Positions 8,399 to 16,868 of a DNA stretch of 64,000 nt are shown here, one piece after another. The stretch lies in contig NZ_CP025003.1 in the NCBI RefSeq assembly GCF_002812485.1, positions 1,922,001 to 1,986,000 on the forward strand. The letters are read 5' to 3'. This DNA is from Dickeya fangzhongdai (GTDB lineage Bacteria > Pseudomonadota > Gammaproteobacteria > Enterobacterales > Enterobacteriaceae). Position 1 is the stretch's first letter, and the number at the start of each line of letters is the position of its first letter. The notes below the pieces were generated by a model. It was not told where the DNA came from. It ran no database searches and saw only the letters and a program-made list of their open reading frames with translations. The position numbers and the translations under genes are program-made.

Positions 8399-9315
8399 GC
8401 ATGTCGGGACGCTCGGTACATACCCCATCCGCCGCGCCGGCGGCGCGTTCGGCGCTGGCGCGTACGCTGTCGATGCTGTTTCATGACCGGCTGTCGCGGC
8501 TGGGGCTGTTTACGCTGACATTGATTGTGGCGCTGGCGCTGCTGGCGCCCTGGATTGCGCCGCAGAATCCGTATGACCTGACCCAACTGATGATCATGGA
8601 TAACCGCCTGCCGCCGGGTTCAACCGGCATGGGCGGGCTGACTTACTGGCTCGGCACCGACGATCAGGGCCGCGATTTGCTGAGCGCCATTCTTTACGGC
8701 ACCCGCACCAGCCTGACAGTCGGCGTCAGCAGCGCGCTGGCGGCGCTGATCATCGGCATGGCCGCCGGTATGTTGAGCGCCTGGCTGGGCGGCAAAACCG
8801 ATGCGCTGCTGATGCGTATCGTCGATATCCAGCTCAGCTTTCCGCCCATTCTTATCGCCCTGATTCTGCTGGCGGTGCTGGGGCAGGGGGTGGACAAAAT
8901 TATTCTGGCGCTGGTGATTACCCAGTGGGCGTACTACGCCCGCACCATTCGCGCCTCCGCTCTGCTGGAGAGCCGCCGTAATTATGTGGATGCGGCGCGC
9001 GGCATGGCGTTTTCCGCTCCGCGCATTCTGTTTCGCCATATGCTGCCCAACTGCCTGCCGCCGTTGATTGTGGTCGCCACCATGCGCATTGCGTACGCCA
9101 TCATGCTGGAGGCGACGCTGTCGTTTCTCGGCATTGGCCTGCCGATTACCGAACCGTCGCTGGGGTTGTTGATCGCCAACGGGTTTGACTATCTGCTGTC
9201 CGGGGATTACTGGATCAGCCTGTTCCCCGGCGTAATGCTGCTGTTGCTGATTGTGGCGATTAACCTGATCGGCGACGCCCTGCGTGATGCGCTGAATACC
9301 AGACAAGAGGAGTGA
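8395..9315 (+). CDS. ABC transporter permease, DppC/OppC type
   Basis: 306 residues from the ATG at 8395, which overlaps the preceding stop (ATGA) and has AGGAGG 6 nt upstream; a second ATG at 8401 is less well spaced. The N-terminal cytoplasmic tail leads to a first span (residues about 38-58), then the DppC-type periplasmic segment with GTDDQGRDLLSAILYGTR (about residues 86-103), a strong family signature. The EAA-like loop is YVDAARGMAFSAPRILFRH. It pairs with the upstream permease. The 3-nt gap to the ATPase gene shows one transcription unit. Confidence 0.9.
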   Translation: MSMSGRSVHTPSAAPAARSALARTLSMLFHDRLSRLGLFTLTLIVALALLAPWIAPQNPYDLTQLMIMDNRLPPGSTGMGGLTYWLGTDDQGRDLLSAILYGTRTSLTVGVSSALAALIIGMAAGMLSAWLGGKTDALLMRIVDIQLSFPPILIALILLAVLGQGVDKIILALVITQWAYYARTIRASALLESRRNYVDAARGMAFSAPRILFRHMLPNCLPPLIVVATMRIAYAIMLEATLSFLGIGLPITEPSLGLLIANGFDYLLSGDYWISLFPGVMLLLLIVAINLIGDALRDALNTRQEE

Positions 9316-9318
9316 GGC

Positions 9319-11112
9319 GTGAATCAGCCGGTGCTGCGCGTTGAACAACTGAACACCGCTTTTCGGGTCAACGGTGAGTGGCTGAAGGTGGTGCAGGATC
9401 TGTCGTTTGACATTGGCGAACGGGAAACCGTGGCGCTGGTGGGCGAGTCCGGCTCCGGCAAAAGCGTCACCGCGCTGTCCATCATGCGTCTGCTGGCCGG
9501 GCCGCAGGTGCGCACCACCGGACGGGTGCTGTTCGACGGCCGCGACCTGCTGGCGCTACCGGTCCGCGAGATGCAGCGCATCCGCGGCAATCATATCGGC
9601 ATGGTGTTTCAGGAGCCGATGACCAGCCTCAACCCGGTGCTGAAAATCGGCACCCAGATTACCGAAGTCTTGCGGCGCCATCGGGGAATGGACCACGCCG
9701 GCGCCCGGGCGGAAGCGGTGCATCTGCTGGAAAAAGTGCGCATTCCCGCCGCCCGCTCCCGGCTGGACGAGTACCCGCTCAGCTTTTCCGGCGGTATGCG
9801 CCAGCGGGTGGTGATCGCCATCGCGCTGGCCTGCAATCCCCGCTTGCTGATTGTCGATGAACCGACCACGGCGCTGGATGTCACCATTCAGGCGCAAATT
9901 CTGGCGCTGATCAAAACGTTGCAGGACGAGCAAGGCATGTCGATTCTGTTCATCACCCACGACATGGGGGTGGTGGCGGAAGTGGCCGACCGCACGATGG
10001 TGATGTACCACGGCGAAGGGGTGGAAATGGCGGACACCCGCCAGCTGTTTCGCGCGCCGCAGCACCCGTACAGCAAGACGCTGTTCTCCGCGGTGCCGCG
10101 ACTGGGCGAAATGGCTGATAGCCGTCTGCCGCGGCGGTTTGCGCTATTCGGGCAGCCCGCGGCGGCGAGCGAACCGCTGGCAGACACGGTAACGCCGGGA
10201 GAGCCGGTGCTGGCGGTGCGCGATCTGATCAAGCGTTTTGACGTGAAAAGCGGCTGGCTACGGCGGGTGACCGGCCGGGTGCATGCGGTGGAAAAAGTTT
10301 CTTTCAGCCTGCAACCGGGGGAAACCCTATCGCTGGTGGGGGAGTCCGGTTGCGGCAAGTCCACCACCGGGCGCGCCATTCTGCGGTTGCTGGAGCCGAA
10401 TGGCGGCGCGGTGTCGCTGTGCGGCGAGAACATGCTGGCGGCCGGTGCGTCGACGCTGGCCGGGTTGCGGATGCGGGCGCAGATGATTTTTCAGGACCCC
10501 TACGACAGCCTCAACCCACGGCTGACCGTGGGCAGCGCGATTGCCGAACCGATGATCAGCCACGGCCTGGCGTCAGCGCGACAGGCGCCGCAAAAAGTGG
10601 CGGAACTGCTGGAGAAGGTGGAATTGCAGGCTGACATGGCCGACCGCTATCCGCATCAGTTTTCCGGCGGTCAGCGCCAGCGCTTATGCATCGCGCGGGC
10701 GCTGGCGCTCAATCCGCAGGTGATTATCGCCGACGAAGCGGTGTCCGCGCTGGACATGACCGTCAAGGCGCAAATCGTCAACCTGCTGCTCGATTTGCAA
10801 CAGCAACTGGGGCTGGCCTACCTGTTTATTTCTCACGACATGGCGGTAGTCGAGCGCATCAGCCATCGGGTGGCGGTGATGTATCAGGGCGAAATTGTGG
10901 AGATCGGCCCGCGTCAGGCGGTATTCAACGATCCGCAGCACCCGTATACCCGCCGCCTGCTGGCCGCCGTGCCGGTGCCCGACCCGGAAAAGCGCGTGCT
11001 CAGATCGACGCAGGCCGATGAACTGCACAGCCCGCTGCGCCCGGCGGACTATCAGCCGCCGACGCGCCGTTATCAGCAGGTTGGCGACGGCCATCTGGTG
11101 CTAGTATCCTGA
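9319..11112 (+). CDS. Fused double ATPase of a peptide-type ABC importer (DppD-DppF fusion, GsiA-like)
   Basis: 597 residues, GTG start 3 nt after the permease stop, with GAGGAGTGAG upstream. Two complete ATPase domains are fused. Domain 1 has Walker A GESGSGKS (about 43-50), signature SFSGGMRQR and Walker B LLIVDEPTTALD. Domain 2 has Walker A GESGCGKS (about 342), signature FSGGQRQR and IIADEAVSALD. Each is followed by the oligopeptide/dipeptide transporter C-terminal element with QHPYS or QHPYT. Fusion replaces the separate DppD and DppF subunits, as in the glutathione importer GsiA. With the binding protein and two permeases this completes one importer. Confidence 0.92.
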   Translation: MNQPVLRVEQLNTAFRVNGEWLKVVQDLSFDIGERETVALVGESGSGKSVTALSIMRLLAGPQVRTTGRVLFDGRDLLALPVREMQRIRGNHIGMVFQEPMTSLNPVLKIGTQITEVLRRHRGMDHAGARAEAVHLLEKVRIPAARSRLDEYPLSFSGGMRQRVVIAIALACNPRLLIVDEPTTALDVTIQAQILALIKTLQDEQGMSILFITHDMGVVAEVADRTMVMYHGEGVEMADTRQLFRAPQHPYSKTLFSAVPRLGEMADSRLPRRFALFGQPAAASEPLADTVTPGEPVLAVRDLIKRFDVKSGWLRRVTGRVHAVEKVSFSLQPGETLSLVGESGCGKSTTGRAILRLLEPNGGAVSLCGENMLAAGASTLAGLRMRAQMIFQDPYDSLNPRLTVGSAIAEPMISHGLASARQAPQKVAELLEKVELQADMADRYPHQFSGGQRQRLCIARALALNPQVIIADEAVSALDMTVKAQIVNLLLDLQQQLGLAYLFISHDMAVVERISHRVAVMYQGEIVEIGPRQAVFNDPQHPYTRRLLAAVPVPDPEKRVLRSTQADELHSPLRPADYQPPTRRYQQVGDGHLVLVS

Positions 11113-11188
11113 GCGATGGAGCAGCGTGTGGTGCCTGCCGTACGCTGAGATGAAGCATCGCGTCGCCGGCATGAAGAGGCCTATCAGC

Positions 11189-12094
11189 ATGAATCGCAGA
11201 CGTTTTCTGACCGCCGTTACCCTTTCTGCCGTCGCGCTGAAAACCGGGGGCGCGTTCGGTGTGCCGTTGCCGACGTCGCGTCCCCGCATCCCACTGTGGG
11301 ATGGATTGCCGCCGGGCGGCGGCGGACCATCCGGCGCGCAGCGGTTGAGCGCCAGGGGCGCGCTCAGTCAGATCGCCGCCCCTTATCTTGAGGTGTTTCA
11401 GCCGGAAAAACCCAACGGTCAGGCCATACTGGTGGCGGCCGGCGGCGGCTATCAGCGTATCGAAATGGGTAAGGAGGCCTGGCCGGCAGCGGCCTGGCTG
11501 GCGGCGCAGGGCTATACCGCCTATGTGCTGGCGTACCGCTTGCCCGGCGAAGGCTGGCATGACGGCAACCGGGTGGCGTTACAGGATGCCCAGCGCGCGT
11601 TGCGCCTGATTCGTCATCGCGAGCAGCGTGTCGGCGTGCTGGGGTTTTCGGCGGGCGGGCATCTGGTGGGCATGGCGGCGCTCAGGCATGACGCCGCTTA
11701 TGCGCCGCAGGATGCGCGTGATACCCTCCCGCTTCAGGTTGACCATGCCGCGCTGATCTACCCGGTGATTACGCTGGAAAAACCCTATCAGCACACCGCC
11801 ACCCACCGGGAGCTGGTGGGGCGTAACGCCACGCCGGCGGCGGAAGCCGAATGGTCGGTGCAGTCCTACGTGTCGCGGCGCTCGCCGCCGTTCTTTCTGG
11901 TGCAGGCGGACGATGATCCGGTGTCCGACCCGCACAATACCCTGATCATGGCGCAGGCCTGCCGACGTGCGCAGGTGCCGGTGGAAATGCGACGTTACCC
12001 GGTCGGCGGGCACGGTTTTGGGTTGGGTGAGCCGGGCACGCCGGCAGCGGCCTGGCCGGCGGCCTACCTGAGCTGGCTGCGCCGTCAGGGGTAA
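11189..12094 (+). CDS. Exported alpha/beta-hydrolase (acetyl-esterase-like) with Tat-type signal
   Basis: 301 residues from the ATG at 11189; in-frame ATGs further upstream would put about 20 extra residues before the signal. The N-terminus MNRRRFLTAVTLSAVALKTG has the twin-arginine pattern followed by a short hydrophobic stretch, so export of a folded protein is likely. The core is the BD-FAE/acetyl-esterase fold: an oxyanion-type AAGGGY block, the nucleophile elbow GFSAGGH, an acid in QADDDPVSDP and the final His in VGGHGFG. Such enzymes remove acetyl or other acyl groups from sugars or xylan-like oligomers. It is 76 bp after the ABC ATPase in the same direction, so it could trim a substrate before import, but this link is inferred from position only. 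Confidence 0.8.
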   Translation: MNRRRFLTAVTLSAVALKTGGAFGVPLPTSRPRIPLWDGLPPGGGGPSGAQRLSARGALSQIAAPYLEVFQPEKPNGQAILVAAGGGYQRIEMGKEAWPAAAWLAAQGYTAYVLAYRLPGEGWHDGNRVALQDAQRALRLIRHREQRVGVLGFSAGGHLVGMAALRHDAAYAPQDARDTLPLQVDHAALIYPVITLEKPYQHTATHRELVGRNATPAAEAEWSVQSYVSRRSPPFFLVQADDDPVSDPHNTLIMAQACRRAQVPVEMRRYPVGGHGFGLGEPGTPAAAWPAAYLSWLRRQG

Positions 12095-12170
12095 TGCGTC
12101 TTCGGCGGTTTTCGCCTGGTGCCCTACAGGATTTTTATTTCCCGCCGCGGAGAATTTACAGAAAATTTAT

Positions 12171-12242
12171 CCCTGCCGGCCAATAATCAGCCCGACGTTA
12201 ACTGGGGCCGGCAGGGTGGTCGCGCTCAGCGCGGCTGATTAT
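12171..12242 (+). promoter_or_regulatory. Interlocking inverted repeats in the leader of the glutamine-synthetase-like gene
   Basis: Two perfect inverted repeats cross each other. The 11-bp pair is CCCTGCCGGCC (12171-12181) with GGCCGGCAGGG (12206-12216). The 10-bp pair is ATAATCAGCC (12183-12192) with GGCTGATTAT (12233-12242). A third short stem GCGCT/AGCGC lies at 12222-12232. In RNA the two long stems cannot form as a simple nested structure: they would be a pseudoknot or two alternative folds. The region ends 49 nt before the next start codon. It could be a leader switch, or simply a terminator next to an operator. Confidence 0.5.
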
Positions 12243-12291
12243 GCTCCTGCCTTGTCGACCCCGTCACTTATCTGATGAGGCTGATATCGTT

Positions 12292-13671
12292 ATGCCATTA
12301 CGCGTCATGAACGCCAACGTCGTTAGCGGACCATTTCCCGACCCGGTTGAGCGATGTTTTCGCGATGAAGTGGAAACCTACCTGAAGCACTATCCTGATA
12401 CCGAACATGTCGACATCTACCTCCATGACCTGAATGGCTGCGTGCGCGGTAAACGTATGTCGGTCAGCACGCTGTTTTCTCTGGAACAGGGATGCTATTT
12501 CCCGTTGTCGGTGTATGCCATGAGTCTGGAAGGGCACGTCATCGAGCAGAGCGGATTGGGTAAACAGGTGGGCGAGCCGGACCGCTTGTGCCTGCCGGTC
12601 AGCGGCACGTTGCGGCCTTGCGCCAGCGATCCGGCGCGTCACGCCCAGTTGCTGTTGACCATGAAAAATGCGGATGGCGCCGCCTGCGAGCTGGAACCGC
12701 GCGTGGTATTGCAAAACCTGCTGCGCCGTTTTCATGACCGCGGCCTGTATCCGGTGGCGGCGGCCGAACTGGAGTTTTATCTGCGCGACCGCGAGCAGCC
12801 CGAACCGTCGCTCTCCCAGCCTTCCCACTGTTTTCTGGTCGATGAGCCGGAACCGCATGTTTACCTCCTTGATGAGATCGAACAGCACGCCAGAATGCAG
12901 CGTTTGCCGCTGACCGGAATCGTCGCCGAAGCGGACGCCGGTCAGTACGAACTCAATTTGCAGCATAGCGACAGGGTGCTGGAGGCCTGTGAACAGGTGT
13001 TGACGCTGAAACGGATGACGCGACAACTGGCGGAAAAATTCAACCATGCGGCCTGTTTTATGGCTAAGCCGTACGCGCATCTGTCGGGCAGCGGCCTGCA
13101 TGTGCACATCAGCTTGCAGGATAGGAACGGCATCAACCTGCTCGCCGGTGAACCGGGGCAGGCGCTCAGCGAAACGATGCGGCGATCGCTGGCGGGGATG
13201 ATGGCGCTGATGCCGGCGTCGGTAGCGCTGCTGGCGCCGAATGTGAACGCGTTTCGCCGGTTGCGGCAGGGCGGACATGCGCCGCTCCACGCATCGTGGG
13301 GATACAACGATCGCACCGTGGCGCTGCGATTGCCCTGTGCGGATCGCGATAATCAGCGTATCGAGTATCGTCTGGCCGGCGCCGACGCCAATCCCTATCT
13401 GGTGATGGCGGCCCTGTTGAGCGGTATGTGGCACGGTCTTGAGCATGACCTGCCGCTTCCCGGCAACGGGCGGCACGATGCGGTTCCGCTCGCGGAGCGC
13501 GTGGCGTTGCCGCGGTATCAGCAGGATGCGCTGGCGCTGTTTCGGCAGTGTTTGCCGCTGCAAGCGTTGCTTGGCCGCGAATTTAGCCAGCTGTGGCTGA
13601 CGTGCAAAAACGCGGAGTTGAGCCATTTTGAGTCACGGGTGACCGAGGCGGAAAACGGGTGGCATTTATAG
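12292..13671 (+). CDS. Glutamine-synthetase-family ligase (PuuA-like gamma-glutamyl-amine synthetase)
   Basis: 459 residues from the ATG at 12292, with a GAGGCTGAT ribosome site; an earlier ATG at 12241 lies inside the leader hairpin. The GS beta-grasp is N-terminal and the catalytic domain carries AELEFYL (metal-binding Glu), EADAGQYELN, SGSGLHVH (ATP/ammonia site) and EYRLAGADANPYL. The adenylylation region of true GlnA is absent, and the length and motifs match the PuuA/GlnA3-4 branch, which joins glutamate to putrescine or other amines using ATP. It is 197 bp downstream of the esterase on the same strand, possibly controlled by the structured leader. It may process an amine released by the upstream locus or act independently on polyamines. 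Confidence 0.82.
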   Translation: MPLRVMNANVVSGPFPDPVERCFRDEVETYLKHYPDTEHVDIYLHDLNGCVRGKRMSVSTLFSLEQGCYFPLSVYAMSLEGHVIEQSGLGKQVGEPDRLCLPVSGTLRPCASDPARHAQLLLTMKNADGAACELEPRVVLQNLLRRFHDRGLYPVAAAELEFYLRDREQPEPSLSQPSHCFLVDEPEPHVYLLDEIEQHARMQRLPLTGIVAEADAGQYELNLQHSDRVLEACEQVLTLKRMTRQLAEKFNHAACFMAKPYAHLSGSGLHVHISLQDRNGINLLAGEPGQALSETMRRSLAGMMALMPASVALLAPNVNAFRRLRQGGHAPLHASWGYNDRTVALRLPCADRDNQRIEYRLAGADANPYLVMAALLSGMWHGLEHDLPLPGNGRHDAVPLAERVALPRYQQDALALFRQCLPLQALLGREFSQLWLTCKNAELSHFESRVTEAENGWHL

Positions 13672-13689
13672 CGGCGTGCCCGGCGACAG

Positions 13690-13726
13690 GCGTGGCGGCC
13701 GTGACCCGGCGCACAAACCGCCACGC
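13690..13726 (+). terminator. Hairpin after the glutamine-synthetase-like gene
   Basis: A perfect 9-bp stem, GCGTGGCGG at 13690-13698 and CCGCCACGC at 13718-13726, with a 19-nt loop, starting 19 nt after the stop codon. No U-run follows, so it is a weak or Rho-assisted terminator or a 3'-end stabiliser. Confidence 0.4.
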
Positions 13727-13851
13727 TGACCGTCTGCCGCAGGATTGTCGGGCTTGCGCCGCAGTCCACGATGCGTTACATCCTTCATTTTTATAACGTC
13801 AATAATACCGATAACGGTGCGCCGGTCTGGGCATGGATAGGAGTTTTTCGC

Positions 13852-14931
13852 GTGGGAACCATAACGTTAAACGTCAACGGTAAGGCAGGCGTTGTCCGTC
13901 TTAGTCGCCATTCCCGGTGGATGCTGGGGGCGATCGCCGCCGGTCTCATCACGTCGGCGCAGGCCGGCGAATCGTTTTGTCTGGCGGTAAAAACGCCGTC
14001 AAAATCCGCCCTGCTGTCGACCGCCTCCCGCCCGCCGTCGCCGCAACCGATACCGGTCATGCACACCGAAGGCACGCTGCCTCATCAGGGCATTTATGAT
14101 ATTTCCAACGCGGCCAAACGCGACTTCGGCTACATGCGCGATCTGGCGCTGGCGTGGCGCATGGCTGGGGATGCGGCGTCGCTGTCACGGCTGGCGGTCT
14201 ATCTGGACGACTGGATCAAGACTTACCGCCTGAGCTTCAATCCTATTGATGAAACCGGCCTTGACGGGTTAATTGACGCCTATCAGTTGACCCGAAACGA
14301 CCTGCCGGAGGCCACGCGGGAGCGTACCCGCCGTTTTCTGAACGACCTGACGACGGGGTATCTGCAACGGATGCAGGCGCATCAGCAGGATAAACGCGGC
14401 ACCTGGAACAATAACTGGCAGAGTCACCGCGTCAAGCTGGTGACGATGGGGGCGGCCGCGCTGGACGATCCCCGCCTGATGGCGGCGGCGCAGCAGGCCT
14501 TTGTACGCCAACTGAACGCCAATGTCCGCGCCGATGGCGAAGTGCTGGATTTCAGCCAGCGCGATGCGCTGCACTATGTGGTGTATAGCCTGGAACCGCT
14601 GGTGCGCGCTGCGCTGGCCGCTCGCACGCAGGGGCATGACTGGCTTGATTTGAAAGGCCGTGACGGACAAAGTCTGCGCGCCGCGCTGGCGTGGCTCAAA
14701 CCTTACGCCGACGGCGTGAAGACTCACGAAGAATTTGCCCGCACCACGGTGCGTTTTGATATCGAGCGTCGGCAGGCCGGGGTGCCGGGATTCGACGGAT
14801 TATGGCCGGCCAAAACCGCGTCCGCCCTGTACTGGTCGGCCAGCCTGCTGGATGAGCGCTACCTGGAGATTGCCCGCAAACTCAATGCTACGCCGCCCCG
14901 ATGGCTGTGGGCGGCGGCATCGTGCCGGTGA
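13852..14931 (+). CDS. Secreted alginate-lyase-family protein
   Basis: 359 residues from a GTG at 13852, with AGGAG 8 nt upstream. The first ATG in frame, 81 bp earlier, has no ribosome site. Residues about 24-38 (MLGAIAAGLITSAQA) form a signal peptide, cleaved before GES. The rest matches the alpha-helical alginate lyase fold (Alginate_lyase family, PL5-like): an HQGIYDISNAAKRD segment, the NNWQSHRVKL block where PL5 enzymes have their NN-H catalytic residues, and GLWPAKTASALYWSAS near the end. Such enzymes cleave polymannuronate by beta-elimination; a plant pathogen could use it on its own exopolymer or on another uronan. The C-terminal end (PPRWLWAAASCR) looks unusual and may be a frameshifted or shortened tail. 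Confidence 0.72.
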   Translation: MGTITLNVNGKAGVVRLSRHSRWMLGAIAAGLITSAQAGESFCLAVKTPSKSALLSTASRPPSPQPIPVMHTEGTLPHQGIYDISNAAKRDFGYMRDLALAWRMAGDAASLSRLAVYLDDWIKTYRLSFNPIDETGLDGLIDAYQLTRNDLPEATRERTRRFLNDLTTGYLQRMQAHQQDKRGTWNNNWQSHRVKLVTMGAAALDDPRLMAAAQQAFVRQLNANVRADGEVLDFSQRDALHYVVYSLEPLVRAALAARTQGHDWLDLKGRDGQSLRAALAWLKPYADGVKTHEEFARTTVRFDIERRQAGVPGFDGLWPAKTASALYWSASLLDERYLEIARKLNATPPRWLWAAASCR

Positions 14932-14965
14932 ATTCGCCGGCGCCTTTGCGTGTTGACTGAAAGGA

Positions 14966-15934
14966 TTAGCCAGCCAGTAACTGGCCGTAGCGGACGAGGT
15001 CGACGTTACCGCCGCTGATGATCACGCCGACGCGTTTCCCCCGCAGTTCGTGCTGGCAGGCGCGGGCGGCGGCGAAACCGAGGCAGCCGGTCGGTTCCAC
15101 CACCATTTTCATCCGCTCGGCGAAAAAGCGCATTGCCGCGACCAGTTCATCATCACTGACGGTCAGAACATCATCCACGTTGGCGCGAATCAGCGCGAAC
15201 GTATATTGGCCCAGATACTGCGTCTGAGCGCCGTCGGCGAGGGTGTTGGGCGTATCGATACGCACGATGCGGCCGGAACGAAAGGACTGCTGGCCGTCGT
15301 TGCCGGCTTCAGGTTCGACGCCGTACACCCGGCAGCCGGGCGACAGCCGCCGTGCCGACAGCGCCGAACCGGACAGCAGCCCGCCGCCGCCCAGACAGAC
15401 AAACAGCGCATCCAGCTCGCCTACCTCTTCAAACAACTCTTTGGCCGCGGTTCCCTGACCGGCGATGACCTGCGGATGGTCGTAGGGTGGGATCAGCGTC
15501 ATGCCGTGCTGTTGCGCCAGCTCGCGGCCGATAGCCTCACGGTCCTCCGTGTAGCGGTCATAAGTAACCACCTGCGCGCCGTACCCTTTGGTGGCGGCGA
15601 CTTTGGCGGCGGGGGCGTCCTGCGGCATGACGATGGTGGCCGGAATCCCCAGCAATCTTGCCGACAGGGCGATCGCCTGCGCATGGTTGCCGGAAGAGAA
15701 GGCCACCACGCCGGCGGCTTTCTGCTCATCGGTGAATTGCAACAACGCGTTCATCGCGCCGCGAAATTTGAACGCGCCCATGCGCTGAAAGTTTTCGCAT
15801 TTGAAGTAAAGTTCCGCGCCGAACGCATCGTTAACGGTACGGGAGGTGAGAACCGGCGTGAGGTGGGCATAACCAGCAATCCGGTCGCTGGCGGCGGCGA
15901 CGTCGTCATAAGAAGGCAGAACAATCGGGTTCAT
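14966..15934 (-). CDS. PLP-dependent threonine/hydroxyaspartate dehydratase (serine racemase-like)
   Basis: 322 residues, fold type II PLP enzyme. The Schiff-base lysine is in GAFKFRGA (about residue 54), the PLP-phosphate glycine loop is LGGGGLLSG (about 182-190), and SSGNHAQA binds the substrate carboxylate. Length and the lack of a C-terminal ACT regulatory domain separate it from biosynthetic IlvA and place it with the catabolic threonine dehydratase / threo-3-hydroxyaspartate ammonia-lyase / serine racemase group. It would deaminate a hydroxyamino acid to a 2-oxo acid. The gene is divergent from a DauR-type regulator. Which hydroxyamino acid is used cannot be told here; hydroxyaspartate and threonine are the main options. 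Confidence 0.85.
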   Translation of the reverse strand: MNPIVLPSYDDVAAASDRIAGYAHLTPVLTSRTVNDAFGAELYFKCENFQRMGAFKFRGAMNALLQFTDEQKAAGVVAFSSGNHAQAIALSARLLGIPATIVMPQDAPAAKVAATKGYGAQVVTYDRYTEDREAIGRELAQQHGMTLIPPYDHPQVIAGQGTAAKELFEEVGELDALFVCLGGGGLLSGSALSARRLSPGCRVYGVEPEAGNDGQQSFRSGRIVRIDTPNTLADGAQTQYLGQYTFALIRANVDDVLTVSDDELVAAMRFFAERMKMVVEPTGCLGFAAARACQHELRGKRVGVIISGGNVDLVRYGQLLAG

Positions 15935-15969
15935 GGCGGTACCTGTGTAAACGATTTATCCAGTTTTAA

Positions 15970-16096
15970 ACAAAATGTCTTATTTTTTATAGCCTGTATT
16001 TTGGGCGTTGCCAACCGTTTTTGGCGGGCTGACGGCGTTGCCCGGCTGGGCGAGGGCCGGGCTGAATTTGACATAATGTCTATTTGTAAATATTTT
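15970..16096. promoter_or_regulatory. Divergent promoter region with repeated AATGTCT sites
   Basis: A TTGACA -35 (16068-16073) and TATTTT -10 (16091-16096) with 17-bp spacing point to the regulator gene. The -35 is embedded in the perfect dyad GACATAATGTC (16070-16080). The half-site AATGTCT followed by an AT-rich run recurs at 15974-15980, close to the dehydratase start, so a single regulator could block both promoters. A GCCCGGC/GCCGGGC hairpin (16040-16062) lies between the two sites. Confidence 0.45.
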
Positions 16097-16129
16097 ATCC
16101 AAAAATGAGTCGATGAAAGGATAAACGCG

Positions 16130-16750
16130 ATGACGCATCTGCCTGATTCGCTACTGTTTGAGCAGCTTGGCACCATTGCGGAAGGGCTGGGAGAGACGTT
16201 CGCGCCGTTTTGCGAAGTGGTGATCCACGATCTGAAAAACCCGGAACACGCCATTCTGGCTATCTACAACAACCTGTCCGGGCGGGAAGTGGGGCAACCG
16301 GCGACCGAACTGGGGCTGGCGCGTATCGCATCGCCGGAATTTCCCCGTATCGTGGCGAATTACGCCAACCAGTTCGCCGATGGTCGGCCGGTGAAAAGCA
16401 CCTCGATCGGCATCAAGGACGCCAGCGGCGAGTATGTCGCGTCGCTGTGTCTCAATGTCGATATGACGCTGTTTCGCGGCATTCAGCATGCATTCGCCCG
16501 CTTCAATCAGGTCAGTACCGGCGTGCTTAACGAAAGCCTGGAACCGTCTGGTTCCGAAGCGATTCGTCAGCGCATCGATCGGTTTGCGGCGCGTCTGGCG
16601 ACCACGCCGCGCGCGCTTAAAGCGCCGGAACGGCGCCAGCTGATCCAGGAACTGCGGGAAAATGGCTTGCTCGACGTGAAAAAATCCATGGAAACCATCG
16701 CCCAGCACCTGGGGATTTCTCGCGCCTCGGTTTACAGCTATGCCAAATAA
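16130..16750 (+). CDS. DauR/YheO-type transcriptional regulator (PAS-like plus HTH)
   Basis: 206 residues. The N-terminal YheO-like PAS domain (residues about 10-120) includes FCEVVIHDLKNPEHAILAI and the GLARI and SIGIKDASGEYVASLCLNVD segments. The C-terminal helix-turn-helix (about 155-206) ends GISRASVYSYAK, close to the consensus of DauR-like proteins. DauR controls D-arginine catabolism in Pseudomonas; homologues next to PLP-dependent dehydratases probably sense the related hydroxyamino acid. It is divergent from the dehydratase with shared operator-like sites. The ribosome site AAAGGA precedes the ATG. Confidence 0.85.
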   Translation: MTHLPDSLLFEQLGTIAEGLGETFAPFCEVVIHDLKNPEHAILAIYNNLSGREVGQPATELGLARIASPEFPRIVANYANQFADGRPVKSTSIGIKDASGEYVASLCLNVDMTLFRGIQHAFARFNQVSTGVLNESLEPSGSEAIRQRIDRFAARLATTPRALKAPERRQLIQELRENGLLDVKKSMETIAQHLGISRASVYSYAK

Positions 16751-16770
16751 TCTCCGCGCGGCTAAATAAT

Positions 16771-16849
16771 CCTCACCGGGCCGGATAATCGCGGCCCTGT
16801 CGGCAAACGCGGCGCGCCCGCCGCCTTTGCCGATGATGCGTGGGTGAGG
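16771..16849. terminator. Nested hairpins between convergent genes
   Basis: An outer inverted repeat CCTCACC/GGTGAGG brackets a GGCCGG-rich stem and the GGCAAACGCGGCG/CGCCGCCTTTGCC stem. It lies in the 118-bp convergent gap between the DauR-type regulator and the MFS gene and probably ends transcription from one or both sides. No U-run is obvious. Confidence 0.35.
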
Positions 16850-16868
16850 TTAGGGCCAGACGTTAAGG

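Noticed and set aside
12298..13626. 442-codon frame opposite the glutamine-synthetase-like gene
   Set aside because: Shadow; the sense strand has all family motifs.
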